Counted from the first letter of the stretch, positions 53,601 through 61,470 are shown. The stretch: DNA of 64,000 bases from Rhynchonema sp. JSB1_4 (GCA_030248065.1 JASAMV010008776.1:27650-91649), one strand, 5' to 3'. Made by a program: numbers and translations. The notes: generated from the sequence alone by a model not told the origin.

Positions 53601-56600
53601 ATTGAATTCACAGCGACCACAACAATGGTCAATGATAATAGTAGCACTCGCACAACAACCATAGCTGGTTGGCAAGAGGTTTGGCTGGAACTGAAACATC
53701 ACCGCAATCATTGCATGTACAAATGAAGATCCAACTGCAGTATTGTTACAGTTGTTGAAAGACATGATGCCTCATATACATTTGGTCTGATTCATTACAT
53801 ACAGTATGTATGTACTTCACTATAGTATGTACATCACTGTATACGTACAGGTGATGATGGGGGTTGCAAGAAGGGTTCAGTATACTGTACCTATGTATAT
53901 GTATATACATACTGTACCTGCACACAGAAAATCCACGCACTATTTCACGAAGATGTCAAATCTTAGCACGTGGTAAAAGCATTCTGGCTACAATCTGCAC
54001 TGAACCTTCAGCATGAATGCAATAGACAGTTTCGTTTCAAGGACCACGCACCTGAAATTTTTTCTGTTGGAGTTTTTAACTGTCGTGTAACAATGCCAAG
54101 AATGGTTATAATGCCTATGAGAACTATGCGCGCATTTAGAGTTCCAAAGGAACCACGTAACGCTTCTTTCATTCTGTAACTGGACCACAATTATTAAGCC
54201 CACACCGGGGGCTTATTTTGCGGAATAAGCCTCCATTTGGGATAATTTTTTTGTTTCAAAATCTCGAAACAGACGCCTGTCCCAAATAAGCACCCTGGGG
54301 GCTTAATCGAACTTCTCTGGTACAATTGTTTTTAAGAATACAAACAAACATACAAATGTCATATACACAAAGATGGGGCATGTTTTACACCTTGTAACAA
54401 ATACCTATAGCCTATATCCATAGCGCTGAGCTAAAGGGGACCTTTCGCATTTCAAATCTCCTTCAAACCTCGCATGTGTTTAGACAGTGGTCAAAGCGTC
54501 ATAAAAGTCAAACACACCGGAGGTCTAACGTTCAGCATGCGGCCAGGAGATGTCCTTCAAGATGAACATCCGGGAACAAAATCAAATGTGTCCAGCCCAA
54601 TTTCTACCTGCGCATTCAGGCAACTCACCTGATGACAAGGGCGGTCAAGGCGCAGAATGTTTCGCACGATATTTGCCCCGGCCTCACTATAGAATTTCGA
54701 TTTTCTTTTTGTTTCGAATTGCAACGAATTGTTCATACTTGGCTGCTAAATCTGCTAAATGTTTCAAGGTCTGCTTGTCACGCTGGAACAATTCGTTGAA
54801 ATTCGAAATAAAAAGAAAAGCGAAATTCCATAATTAGCGGTGTTGCAAGTTTCATGCGAAACATTCATTCGCCTTGACACCTTTTTGATCAAGCAGTTAC
54901 AGCCTGAATGCGCAGGTATAAATGGGCTGGTCCGCGGCACACTTTGTCCCCGGATGTTCCTCTTCAAGTGCATCTCCTGGTCGCAGGCTGCAGACTAGCT
55001 GGGTTCTTGGTGCGTATTCACAACTTCCAATTTAGCTCCATTCAATTGACATAAGTGACAGTGACAGTCAAAGTGACACATCAGGGATAGATTTGCAGTT
55101 CGGTCGTCGAATCATTTGCATCTTTGTTTGCACTGTTGTGTTTGTGAAATTTGTACTCGTACACAGTATGGCCACGTTTTGGCAAAATAAAGGAAGCCGA
55201 CATCAGATTATGATGATTTTCAATTGGCGCAAAATGGTCTACAAGCACATTGAATGTTATCGCTGACAAAAATGAGGTGAATTGCACGAGACAAATGCCT
55301 AACATTAGAAACCAAGGATACCATATTGAATGAATTAGTCATCATCTCCTACCCTTCTATACAGATCCATTAACCAATTTTTACCTAAATCTGTTTTCCA
55401 ACCTTGGTCCCGATAGGTATTTCATCACCATTCCTGTGGCACCGGACTGTGTCACATGCCTGCCGTACGGGGTATACGTTTTCAACGAGCAAAACAAACA
55501 GGAAGAACAGGCAACAATGAGATGATCGTTGTATTATGCGGGTGTCATTAAGATCTTCGAAGAACAAGCCCACGCACAAACAAGAGTGGAGTAATGCCAC
55601 ATTAATCATCAGAACACAGAGTCACCTGCTCATGCCATTCTACTGTGGCACTGCATGTACCCAGCTCCAAAGTCGTGACTAGTGCACATATACAGTACTG
55701 ACTGCGTATACATACCGTACACCGGCGCCGAGATGGGTGTACCTATCAGTGTTACACAGCAATTATTTGGATGAGCATGAAAAACAAGACTGTATTATAC
55801 TACCTACCATAAATGCTTGCTTTTGTCGCGTGGGTGCACATGTACACACTTTCCGCATTTCATCAAAATTTTTAATATTTGTGCCGCACATAAAAAAGAC
55901 GCGCAAATTTCAACGTCAATGACAATGCGATCACGCTTATAATTTCGCTATTGTTGTGTGCGGGCACAAAGAAAATCTGCTTAAAATGTTCACGTACGGT
56001 ACTAATATTATTCATTTCAGCAACGGTAAAGCACGTGGGCCGCTAAGGAAGACAGAAATTTGCTTTCTGACACAGAAAAAAACTGTTAAATTCCGGTTAT
56101 CGATTATTCGTCATCTCACAAAATACCAACACATGTGTGCCCATGCGCTGTGACATCCGCGAAGAATTAATCGTGCAATCATCTGTTTCTGACGTCAGCG
56201 AGCAATCGTGTATGATACAATCATACTTGTGCCATGCGTGTCAGGTACCGCACCATGGCGCATGCCGCATTGTGTTGGTATTGGAAAGCGAGCAGGACTT
56301 TGAATTCTTAGCTGCTTATGCCTGAAACAGAATGAAACGAATCTGCTTTGCTTATACTTCACTTCACATGTTACATAGTGCAGAAGTACCGAGACTAGAC
56401 AGCTGTTATAACACAGGTTCAAGTGGTCAAGTTGATTATGCATGATTTCACAGTTGTGTCCCACGCATATGCCGCAACATGCAGCAAAATAATTGTGGCC
56501 TAACTCCAAGTTAAGGCTGTGTCAAGGCAAAGGAATCCAGCGCATTCGCACTCAAACTCTAATCTTTTGCTTAGCACGCAGCCCCTGCTTTTTGTTGGTC

Positions 56601-59460
56601 TGCTGAATGCGTAAATTTGTTTTTCGCCACCGAAAGTGTGATAACAATGCTGAAAATAACTAAAGTGATCAATTGGACCACAGGCGGGCCCACACCACGC
56701 AAACAAATCGAACGGGTCCTCCGGGCATATTGTGCACAGCTTTGTTGGATGCATGAAATTTGTGAATGAACATGACAGAGGTCAGGGATAGCCCCAGTCC
56801 GATGCTAAACTTGGTGATCGGTTCGGGCTTGCCCTGGTCACGTGCCGTTTTGTGTCACGGATCTTCGCGTTCTACTCGTGCCAGTTATTTCAACTGGCAT
56901 AAAAATTGTTGTTCCCAGACTGCTCAAACACCATCCTCAGCCTGCGGTCGAAATTAATGGCATCACTATAAATCTCACAATATCCATATAGTATCCGTAG
57001 GTCACGTGACCGATGGAAAGAGCTGCAACTTACCACCCATTGACGTACGGTCTCTCTTGCCGATGATATACTGTATGCGTATCGCAAGAAAAATGTGATG
57101 TGGCAAATACCACGCATGCTTATTGAATTGAATTATCAAGGATTTGTTGCTCTGGCGCATATTACGAATCGATGTCAACATCAGACAATTGTATTTTGCG
57201 AAATCACGTCTACTGTACATACACTATATATAGCAACTGCGCGAGATGTTTGTTGCAAATGTCATTTGTCGCTTTTGACAATCTATTCATATCATGACTT
57301 CATGAGACGGCCATGTTGTTGGATTTCATGCGAGCGCCAAGAAAAACAGGAAAATGCAATCAGAAATAAAGTAGCGTTCAAAACTATTGGACAAACAAAG
57401 GCACGAAAAAGATCACACATGCGTGTTCTTCTTGAGTCTCCACGATTCTGTACGCCACCCAATACTGACGCAAGCCGCAGTCACTCTCAGTTGTACTCAA
57501 TTTTAGTACCGGAGTTTTCCGATTACAGCCCCCCCGCGAATAGAGCCCCGGTGGGTCACCATTTGGAAAATGTTCCAAATAGAGCCCCATGGGCTCTAAT
57601 CGGGATTTTTCGTTCAGGCATCCATTTTGTGATCTAAATTTGCTGATAAATAAGGAGCAAAACGAGCTATTTTGCATAATATTTCGTACGTTTTGGTCAA
57701 AATCCCTGCCTTTCATGCACATAGAACCACAATACAGTCCATACAAAGCGCCTATAAGAGACAAAAAACGTGTTGCAATCAGGAATGAACCATATTCGAA
57801 AAGTACTGATACTTTTCATGGGGCTCCATTCTGAAGATGGTTCGAATAAAGCCCCATGGGGCTCTATTTGGGAATAAAAATAATTCTCAAAAATCCAATT
57901 TCCCACCTACATACTGCAGAATGGAGCCCCAGGGGCTGTAACCGGAAAATTCCGGTACCTAATTTGCAGAAAAACCTTCATCACTGGAAACATAGGCTTT
58001 TAAAAAGCGACACAATTGAGGTGACACAAGAAAACTTTCAATCAAAACTAATCCAGACAAATACATACTACACAAATCCACGATTCGGTTATGTAAAATC
58101 CTGGTACGGTAAAACTGCAGACCGATTTTGTAGGAAAGGTACACGCATAGAGCCTTGTATTGGTCACTATATGCAACAAATTTTCATCACGCTTTTATTC
58201 ACGTAAATTCATTTTTTTGCAAAATTTTACAGCAAAAACGCAAGCGCCCGATTTTCTGCAACGGCTGATCAGCCGCGAAGTGGCCGAAGGGGAACAACTA
58301 CGGTGGTCGGTCAAGGTGACCGGGGATCCGAAACCGAACATTCGATGGCTGCGGAATGGCGAACCGATACCGAATTGTGCTGAGGTGCAACTCGTTGAGG
58401 TACGGTCCAGCACAGAGTATACTTTGGCAAGGTGTCGTGCGTGTGACGACGACAACTCAGTGTCGTGCAGTGCTTGTGTCATTTGCACTTTTTGTTACGT
58501 AAGAATCATAAAAGTAAATATGAGCCTTATTGGGGCTTTTATGAACTTCAGTCGGTGTGACGTGGACAAACAGAGATTACGTAATATGTGGCGCACGCGA
58601 TCCCACTATGAATGAACCCACTATATGAATAAACTGAATAGAGCACACTGTAGGGTTTCACGATGGTCCAAGCATGAACTTTACTGACTTGATGAAACCT
58701 ATTTCAGATGAAGTAAAGTAAAAAATGCGCTGACAGGGGCCCACCCGATCGCTAATGTATTTTATTTTGTGTTCGAGCTGCTAGGTCTCAGCCAAAAACT
58801 GTTGGTTTGATGTTCAGCGTACATGAGGCTGTGTACAAAAGAACAATCAATTGTTGGCAGGAGGGCAACAACATATACACCATGTTGATCGTCAAAGTCG
58901 AGCGAGCCGATGCCGGTCAGTTCACAGCTCTGGCAGAGAATGTGGCCGGTGAGGCTCGATCCACTGCCGATCTTGTGGTCAGGGCGGCGGGTTCGGCACC
59001 CAACCCGTACTATCATGTCACAAAGGTGTGTGCGCACTGAGGTTGCATTTATTTTCACTGTGAGTCGTGCGCAATGTGCAAATACATAGTCATGTCCATG
59101 GGGTTATTGACACACATTCTTGACCAACTGCTCTACTGATGCCAGAATATAACATAAGATTGGCCGGCATCAAACTATGTATAATGATCATATCCGTTAA
59201 TCACATCAATCGGTTTGGGCGGCTCATGCCCATTCGAATGATGTGATCGGTCTACCGTTCTGATCACCAAGATGCATACCGGTCATAGCTTTACGTTACC
59301 TTGATGTGCTAGCCAATGACTTTGACATGCACAATCGTCACAGGTGACACAAGCCAAACAGATGCACGGTCAGGAAGTGGCTCGCAACGAAACGTACACG
59401 GTAGAGCAGCCAAGCCCCTCAGCACCGGGCGAACCCTTGTTCAAGGTGGCTAAACGATGA
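41530..59460 (+). CDS. CCDC141-like spectrin-repeat/Ig protein, 31 exons
   Basis: All 31 exons join in phase to 1337 codons. Residues 1–757 are helical spectrin-like repeats; the start (TTTVSTIAIKAGDHTRIVLA) and YEAMAESLGTAWKDLNKQL resemble human CCDC141 (CAMDI: TTTVSSVAVQAGD, YDAMAETLGEAW), a cytoskeletal scaffold that binds DISC1 and myosin II. Five I-set Ig domains follow: about 758–853, 854–950, 968–1073, 1074–1188 and 1189–1299, then a short tail. Vertebrate CCDC141, as I recall it, has a single C-terminal Ig; here there are five, as in titin or unc-89 fragments. Most of these Ig domains lack one or both core Cys but keep the core Trp, as in intracellular muscle Ig domains. ATG 41530 is preceded in frame by TAA. 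Two introns use GC donors. The last exon could be extended if AAG|GTGGCT at 59445 is a donor. Function by homology only. Confidence 0.8.
41947..42105 (+). CDS. CCDC141-like exon 2: spectrin-like repeat
   Basis: Acceptor CATTACAG, donor CAG|GTTGGT, 53 codons, phase 0. Encodes WVHLRIDQMTPGLLEVGRHL followed by a heptad-like helix, paralleling WVQLQLAESQPNLLEIG of human CCDC141. Confidence 0.88.
42457..42511 (+). repeat. Dispersed 65-bp repeat, copy 6
   Basis: TGGTGTATCGTCAGGGCGAA then CACACAAGATGGCCACTTGA. Diverged copy inside CCDC141-like intron 2, sense orientation. Confidence 0.55.
42554..42712 (+). CDS. CCDC141-like exon 3: spectrin-like repeat
   Basis: Acceptor TTTATCAG, donor AAG|GTTGGA, 53 codons, phase 0. 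Contains YEAMAESLGTAWKDLNKQLQ and ETAVQFFTNVDK, aligned with CCDC141. Confidence 0.9.
42861..42930. repeat. 70-bp hairpin with 12-bp inverted ends
   Basis: Starts AGATCCGACCAG and ends CTGGTCGGATCT, perfectly complementary. Lies in CCDC141-like intron 3. Probably a tiny MITE or MITE remnant. Confidence 0.7.
43036..43275. mobile_element. Foldback element, about 240 bp
   Basis: Two arms of about 100 bp are inverted copies: GGGTGGACTTTTCGAAACGG ... GTAAAGGTCGGTGTAAAG on the left and CTTTACACCCAACTTACC ... CGTTTCGAAAATTCCACCC on the right. Each arm also has internal GTAAAGGTC reiterations. A TGAAACAT core (43138) sits in the loop. Located in intron 3. Confidence 0.85.
43323..43434 (+). CDS. CCDC141-like exon 4: helical repeat
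   Basis: Acceptor CATTTCCAG, donor AAAG|GTGGCA, phase 0 to 1. Encodes HDQLRRKMEREMRIGSEYTA and a helix ending MEQMRK. The length matches the vertebrate gap between exon 3 and exon 5 homologous blocks, so no exon seems missing. Confidence 0.82.
43626..43757 (+). CDS. CCDC141-like exon 5: helical repeat
   Basis: Acceptor GCCTTCAG, donor GAAG|GTAGTA, phase 1 to 1. Encodes DLIEATAKAMEFGQQVMTHL, which lines up with KELLERSLALLNKSQQLTDF of human CCDC141. Confidence 0.85.
43812..43890 (+). repeat. Dispersed 65-bp repeat, copy 7
   Basis: CCACAGACGGATACGGTGC then ACATCGTCAGTTCGGAATAC and TTCATGTGACCAC. In CCDC141-like intron 5. Confidence 0.65.
44085..44162 (+). CDS. CCDC141-like exon 6: helical repeat
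   Basis: Acceptor ACCTTTCAG, donor AAAG|GTCAGT, phase 1 to 1. Encodes MLSMTDQWKKIEAAWEESAE. The Trp spacing is typical of spectrin-like helices. Confidence 0.85.
44233..44387 (+). CDS. CCDC141-like exon 7: helical repeat
   Basis: Acceptor GTTATAG, donor AGG|GTAAGT, phase 1 to 0. Encodes AAQWRATLDKIDNWLRSNES and a second helix. TGAAACATCA lies 15 nt past the donor. Confidence 0.86.
44492..44557 (+). CDS. CCDC141-like exon 8: helical repeat
   Basis: Acceptor GAATTTCAG, donor CCG|GTGTGT, 22 codons, phase 0. Encodes DQHDLLQRASRGIDQMTSND. Confidence 0.82.
44719..44835 (+). CDS. CCDC141-like exon 9: helical repeat
   Basis: Acceptor CAATTCAG, donor ACG|GTTGGT, 39 codons, phase 0. Encodes QQRCRALDERLNELMRQLEN and a helix ending ALQFFRNADT, echoing the exon 3 end AVQFFTNVDK: a repeat boundary. 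Confidence 0.86.
45160..45336 (+). CDS. CCDC141-like exon 10: helical repeat with Gly-rich loop
   Basis: Acceptor TACCGCAG, donor AAG|GTACGT, 59 codons, phase 0. Encodes AGTRLHALQGEVQGADAGRI and a Gly/Gln-rich stretch. Confidence 0.82.
45635..45730 (+). CDS. CCDC141-like exon 11: helical repeat
   Basis: Acceptor CGTTCAG, donor TCG|GTGAGA, 32 codons, phase 0. Encodes VTEIESIMTQIENLCTSKSR and an acidic end. Confidence 0.84.
45823..45945 (+). CDS. CCDC141-like exon 12: helical repeat
   Basis: Acceptor ACAATTCAG, donor TCG|GTTCGT, 41 codons, phase 0. Encodes IHQWMVDVCEHFLHTNRYMG. Contains a TGAAACAT core in coding sequence (45882), codons Gly-Glu-Thr. Confidence 0.84.
46200..46373 (+). CDS. CCDC141-like exon 13: helical repeat
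   Basis: Acceptor TATTTTCAG, donor GAG|GTCGGT, 58 codons, phase 0. Encodes a clear amphipathic helix (DLIRQAQELQKKYEHVKSTA). Confidence 0.86.
46501..46541 (-). repeat. Dispersed 65-bp repeat, copy 8 (partial)
   Basis: GCATTCGTACTGAAGATGAC then CTGATGCACCAGCCGTCTGT. Antisense to the host gene, in intron 13. Confidence 0.65.
47072..47234 (+). CDS. CCDC141-like exon 14: helical repeat
   Basis: Acceptor TATGTTTCAG. The donor is placed at GTTG|GTGGGT because the next exon needs phase 1; the earlier GTTGGT would put exon 15 into a stop. Encodes QHELQEMWTSIETIIRKIKD. Confidence 0.83.
47559..47716 (+). CDS. CCDC141-like exon 15: helical repeat
   Basis: Acceptor CATTGCAG, donor GAG|GTCGGA, phase 1 to 0. 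Encodes a strongly charged helix (QAEIEAEERRRRLNERWTKW). Confidence 0.86.
47994..48174 (+). CDS. CCDC141-like exon 16: helical repeat
   Basis: Acceptor CCCTACAG, donor AGAG|GTGGGA, phase 0 to 1. Encodes VEYWIQEVTEVIIDTEKRTE; compare human CCDC141 [20 protein letters not shown] in the same region. Confidence 0.84.
48555..48679 (+). CDS. CCDC141-like exon 17: last helical repeat
   Basis: Acceptor ATTTACAG, donor CAG|GTTGGC, phase 1 to 0. Encodes EETEHRVNTTRRKYKTIVDR and a helix ending near residue 757. Confidence 0.85.
48753..48800 (+). CDS. CCDC141-like exon 18: entry to Ig 1
   Basis: Acceptor GTTTTCAG, donor TTT|GTGAGT, only 16 codons, phase 0. Encodes EAMKPPKFSQMLQDGF, the PPKF start typical of an I-set Ig domain. 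Confidence 0.85.
49064..49190 (+). CDS. CCDC141-like exon 19: Ig 1, strands B–E
   Basis: Acceptor CGCGCAG, donor AACG|GTTGGC, phase 0 to 1. Encodes FFEFQCRVQADPEPSVTWYK, with the first core Cys and the Trp. Confidence 0.93.
49372..49485 (+). CDS. CCDC141-like exon 20: Ig 1, strands F–G
   Basis: Acceptor CTACACAG, donor CGAG|GTTGGT, phase 1 to 1. Encodes DSAVYTCRASNEAGTAETRA, with the second core Cys: the only domain of the five with both Cys. Confidence 0.94.
49754..49874 (+). CDS. CCDC141-like exon 21: Ig 2 first half (GC donor)
   Basis: Acceptor TAGTTCAG, donor AAATG|GCACGT. A GC donor is required: the next exon only stays open as AAA TG|G TTC CAC, and using the nearby GT gives a stop within four codons. 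Encodes APTISPTLVNQVVMEGQRIA and TGEPAPDIK. The B-strand Cys is replaced by Thr. Confidence 0.8.
49922..50103 (+). mobile_element. Short non-autonomous Helitron in intron 21
   Basis: Starts TCTATACCACTAAAACAGGA directly after an A and ends GTCTAG directly before a T, the A|T target and TC...CTAG termini of Helitrons. A GC-rich segment with short stem potential (GCCGGGCC..., CGGG/CCCG) precedes the 3' end. 182 bp, no coding capacity. It fills most of the intron. Confidence 0.75.
50161..50284 (+). CDS. CCDC141-like exon 22: Ig 2 second half
   Basis: Acceptor TGATCCAG, donor GAG|GTGGGT. Encodes WFHNDRQIF at the join and KCVVTKASADHHGLYRVEAS. The F-strand Cys position is Val, so this domain lacks the canonical disulfide. 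Confidence 0.88.
50518..50617 (+). CDS. CCDC141-like exon 23: Ig 2 G strand and linker
   Basis: Acceptor TGTTTTAG, donor CACAG|GTTCCA, phase 0 to 1. Encodes ASNQHGSDRSQALLTVQPIQ then an acidic linker. Confidence 0.86.
50865..50992 (+). CDS. CCDC141-like exon 24: Ig 3 first half
   Basis: Acceptor TTGTGCAG, donor TGG|GTTGGT, phase 1 to 0. Encodes KARLECVLVGNPRPKVQW with Cys and Trp. Confidence 0.92.
51099..51203 (+). CDS. CCDC141-like exon 25: Ig 3 middle (GC donor)
   Basis: Acceptor GTTGCAG, donor CATCAG|GCAAGC: a textbook GC–AG donor, needed because the phase-0 join to GGA ACC TGG restores GPEHQGTWELRAENIRG. Encodes LFNGRPLLPQNELC. Confidence 0.85.
51296..51377 (+). CDS. CCDC141-like exon 26: Ig 3 end
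   Basis: Acceptor TTTTTTTCAG, donor GAAG|GTCGGT. Encodes GTWELRAENIRGQAECITKT; the F-strand Cys position is Leu. Confidence 0.88.
51667..51807 (+). CDS. CCDC141-like exon 27: Ig 4 first part
   Basis: Acceptor AATGTTTCAG, donor CACTG|GTCAGT, phase 1 to 1. Encodes TPPHFSQTLVSVVCTVGEEC, starting an I-set domain. TGATGTTTCA lies 11 nt after the donor. Confidence 0.87.
51951..52012 (-). repeat. Dispersed 65-bp repeat, copy 9 (best preserved)
   Basis: Read on the minus strand: CACAGACGACGGTGCACCAG, GTCATCGTCAGTGCGAATGC, ACCAGATGGTCACATGCG. Used here as the reference copy. In intron 27, antisense. Confidence 0.8.
52231..52434 (+). CDS. CCDC141-like exon 28: Ig 4 second part
   Basis: Acceptor CTGTTTCAG, donor CAAA|GTTAGT, phase 1 to 1. 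Encodes PPPEITWTKDGQPF and NSGKYTCTAKNQVGVATSSA. If the donor is not used, translation stops after two further codons (TAG at 52438), giving a natural short isoform that ends after Ig 4. Confidence 0.9.
53351..53662 (-). CDS. Possible secreted peptide precursor, antisense in intron 28
   Basis: On the minus strand ATG 53662 opens a frame with a textbook signal peptide (basic MVVVR then LLLSLTIVVVAV, small residues at cleavage), followed by three dibasic KR sites (PSKR, GVKR, AQKR) that would release two short peptides. A donor at AAAAG|GTTCG (exon 53466–53662) and an acceptor GCTGCAG (exon 53351–53405) with a 60-bp intron give an 83-residue product. Immediately upstream on the same strand is GTGATGTTTCAG at 53690–53701, the motif seen at confirmed acceptors. 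This layout is that of a neuropeptide precursor, but no known peptide is recognised, and the frame could be chance. Confidence 0.3.
54194..54306. repeat. Short inverted-repeat element, about 113 bp
   Basis: Ends TTAAGCCCACACCGGGGGCT and GCACCCTGGGGGCTTAA are complementary, with TTTGGGA/TCCCAAA inner pairs. MITE-like; in intron 28. Confidence 0.7.
54537..54992. mobile_element. Long foldback element, about 455 bp
   Basis: Arms of about 210 bp are inverted copies end to end: CCAGGAGATGTCCTTCAAGA and ACATCCGGGAACAAA on the left answer TTGTCCCCGGATGTTCC and CATCTCCTGG on the right; CTGCGCATTCAGGC and CAACGAATTGTTC are mirrored too. The hairpin tip lies around 54750–54780, next to an ATGTTTCA core. 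Open frames on both strands here are mirror images of each other, not genes. Confidence 0.88.
57504..57961. mobile_element. TIR element, about 458 bp, with inner GGGGCT blocks
   Basis: Terminal inverted repeats of about 30 bp: TAGTACCGGAGTTTTCCGAT at the left, AATTCCGGTACCTA preceded by CTGTAACCGGAA at the right. Sub-terminal AGAGCCCCATGGGGCTC palindromes recur at 57580 and 57850. Possibly two nested copies of a GGGGCTCTAT-type element. No transposase frame. Confidence 0.75.
58233..58399 (+). CDS. CCDC141-like exon 29: Ig 5 first half
   Basis: Acceptor TTTTACAG, donor GAG|GTACGG, phase 1 to 0. Encodes APDFLQRLISREVAEGEQLR and GDPKPNIRWLRNGEPIP. The B-strand Cys is replaced by Ser. Confidence 0.92.
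58861..59025 (+). CDS. CCDC141-like exon 30: Ig 5 second half
   Basis: Acceptor TTGGCAG, donor AAG|GTGTGT, 55 codons, phase 0. Encodes YTMLIVKVERADAGQFTALA and ENVAGEARSTADLVV; the F-strand Cys position is Ala. Confidence 0.92.
59344..59460 (+). CDS. CCDC141-like exon 31: C-terminal tail
   Basis: Acceptor GTCACAG, in frame to TGA at 59458–59460. Encodes VTQAKQMHGQEVARNETYTV and a Pro/Ser end. AAG|GTGGCT at 59445 is a possible donor, in which case the gene would continue; no further Ig exon was found before ST13. Confidence 0.72.
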   Translation: MTQAKQMHGQEVARNETYTVEQPSPSAPGEPLFKVAKR

Positions 59461-59699
59461 TAGTCATGATTGATTTGGAACCTTATGATTAATGTACTTT
59501 AGCGCCATTGTTTGCTGTATAAATTCAATATAGTATATTTAACGAAAATACAGTGTAACTGACTGCCATCGCACAACGTGTATTGCACCTTGTTTATTTA
59601 ATGAACGATAGCATAAATTTTAGCGGCTTTTTGCTTGAGTTTTCGTTGTTAGTCTTTTGATTTTACAGATATCGTACCAACTTGATTATGAATAGGGTT

Positions 59700-59830
59700 C
59701 AAACGGGATCCGGAAGGGTGTTTGAATCTCGATTTTGAAGATTTCAAATTTAACCCCGATCCCGAACTCTAATCCCGATCCCAATAATTTATGATCTTCG
59801 TCCCGAACTCGTGGTCCCGTTCGAATCCTA
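59700..59830. repeat. Degenerate CGGGAT-type repeat, cluster 3 (inverted)
   Basis: AACCCCGATCCCGAACTC, TAATCCCGATCCCAAT and GTCCCGAACTCGTGGTCCCG are the complement of the motif at 3519 and 4104. Confidence 0.6.
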
Positions 59831-60413
59831 ATTATTAATCACCCTACTTGCCTGGGTTTATCTAGGCTGAAGATGAGCTGGACTTGTTTATTGTTTGAAA
59901 ATAATTTTTACAAGGCCTTCTCCAACGTTGTGGGTTTGTCGTCTGTCAACAAGCACAATCCCAACCTGCCAATTCATGCCTGTCTTGTTTCTCATGTTCC
60001 GTTTCGTGGAGATAAACGTTTCTTCAAGAAGTGTCATGGAAAATGTTATGTATAATATGCACTGAACGCGATTCAGTAACAAAAGCGATGATTTTTTGGC
60101 CATTATTCTGCGCACTTTCAAATTTTTTACAGCATGATTTTCGGATCCGAAATCTAAAACGTGTTTCTTACTACCGCCTATTGTGAAGCCTGAGCGTTTG
60201 CTATAACTGTCCGTAAACAGCACGCTATTGCTTTTGAGTAACTGACCGGTGTCATTACCGGAACCAAAGCACATTCAAAGCAGTTTACGAGAATGCATAA
60301 ATTGCAGATATTTGGTCAAAAGTGGCATGCTTTCATCGTGTTCCATCTTGAACCAAATTATTGTGCTGAACACTGGGTTTCAGAACTATTTCACGCAGGG
60401 TTTTTTTTCAAAA

Positions 60414-61470
60414 TTCACTAGGTGCAACTTAGGTGCAACCCCCCAATTTTTAGGTGCAAGCTGGCCAAAGTAGGTGCAACCCCTATTTTGGACAGAAAAC
60501 GCCAATTTTAGGCTTTTTTTGCCAGGTTGTGTGTTCAATGCTATTTGCGTGCTTTTAGAAGTTCAATAAAGTTGTAACGCAATGAATGCCTTTTCCTTTA
60601 GCAAAAGCAAACTTTTCAGGGAAAGTTCAACATTTTGTAGCACATTTTGTACTAGTTTCATTATTGAGAACCGATTGAGAAGAAAACGAAACAGTAAAAT
60701 TTTCACGTCACCATATCCACATTTGGGGGTCACGTACGAATCAATTACTTTCGCTGTTCATTTACTGTGTGGGTATCTAATACTGTTGTCATGCTCTGCT
60801 CTAGTTCTAGTCAGTGTAGTTCCTGGGGGGAGCGGGGTCCCCTCCTAAGGTACACTAACCGCCGCGACCAAGGTACACCAGTACACTAACCGCCGCACCA
60901 GGTACACTAACCGCCGCAATTTTTGCCTGAAAATAGGCATTTTTAGCCCAAGATGGGCATTTTAGGCCTAAAATGGGTGTTGTCAAAAGTCGCCAAAATA
61001 CCCTATTTATGGAGAATTTTTTCCAAAAAAGGGCAAAAATAGGTCAGGACTTTTTCCTGAATTTTGGTCTTCCCCCTCCTTCCCCCCACAGGGAGGTACA
61101 CTAGCCGCCGCACCGACAAAGTGGGTAGGTTCACTAACCGCCTCGCCGGACCAGGAACTACACTGATCCTAGTACAGCATGTATTTGTTTTGAATCTTAT
61201 CACCAGCACACCAGGTACTAACTGTGTACGAAATCAATCAATCAGATCAATATTTTTTGTCGATGTCGACCAAATGCTTCGATGGAATTTATTGGAAGGA
61301 ATGAAAAGCCGCGCAGCGCATTTTTTTGTTTCTAAGCTTTCTAACCTTAAAAGATGCTGTATAAATGCTAAATTAAGCAAACAAGGGCCCAAAATTTTAG
61401 GTGCAACCTTGCACCTAACCCTGAATTTTTAGGTGCAATTCTGATTTTTTAGGTGCAAATTGCACCTAAA
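60414..61470. repeat. Composite repeat bounded by AGGTGCAA reiterations
   Basis: Left block 60423–60486 has four AGGTGCAA units; right block 61398–61466 has three plus two inverted TGCACCT. Inside, GGTACACTAACCGCCGC is reiterated at 60849–60920 and again at 61093–61145, separated by TTTTAGGCC/AAAATGGGC units. It looks like a nested or satellite-bearing element, about 1 kb, with no coding frame. Confidence 0.6.

Larger units (their letters stand above)
52435..58232 (+). other. Large intron 28 (5.8 kb)
   Basis: Separates Ig 4 from Ig 5 and is much longer than the gene's other introns. It contains an antisense secreted-peptide-like frame (53351–53662), ACATGTAC palindromic microsatellite (52885–52920, 53795–53915), three foldback/TIR elements and little else. 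No sense-strand exon was recognised. It could instead be the boundary between two genes, but phase and the Ig content favour one gene. Confidence 0.6.

Noticed and set aside
53571..53765. Cys-rich minus-strand frame that superficially looks like a small disulfide-rich secreted peptide
   Set aside because: It is an overlapping frame of the better secreted-precursor candidate, lacks a signal peptide, and its Cys spacing matches no family I can name.
54550..54973. Two similar-looking peptides on opposite strands
   Set aside because: They are mirror images produced by the long foldback, not paralogous genes.
57095..57637. 180-codon open frame
   Set aside because: It runs into a TIR element, has no domain, and lies within a confirmed intron.
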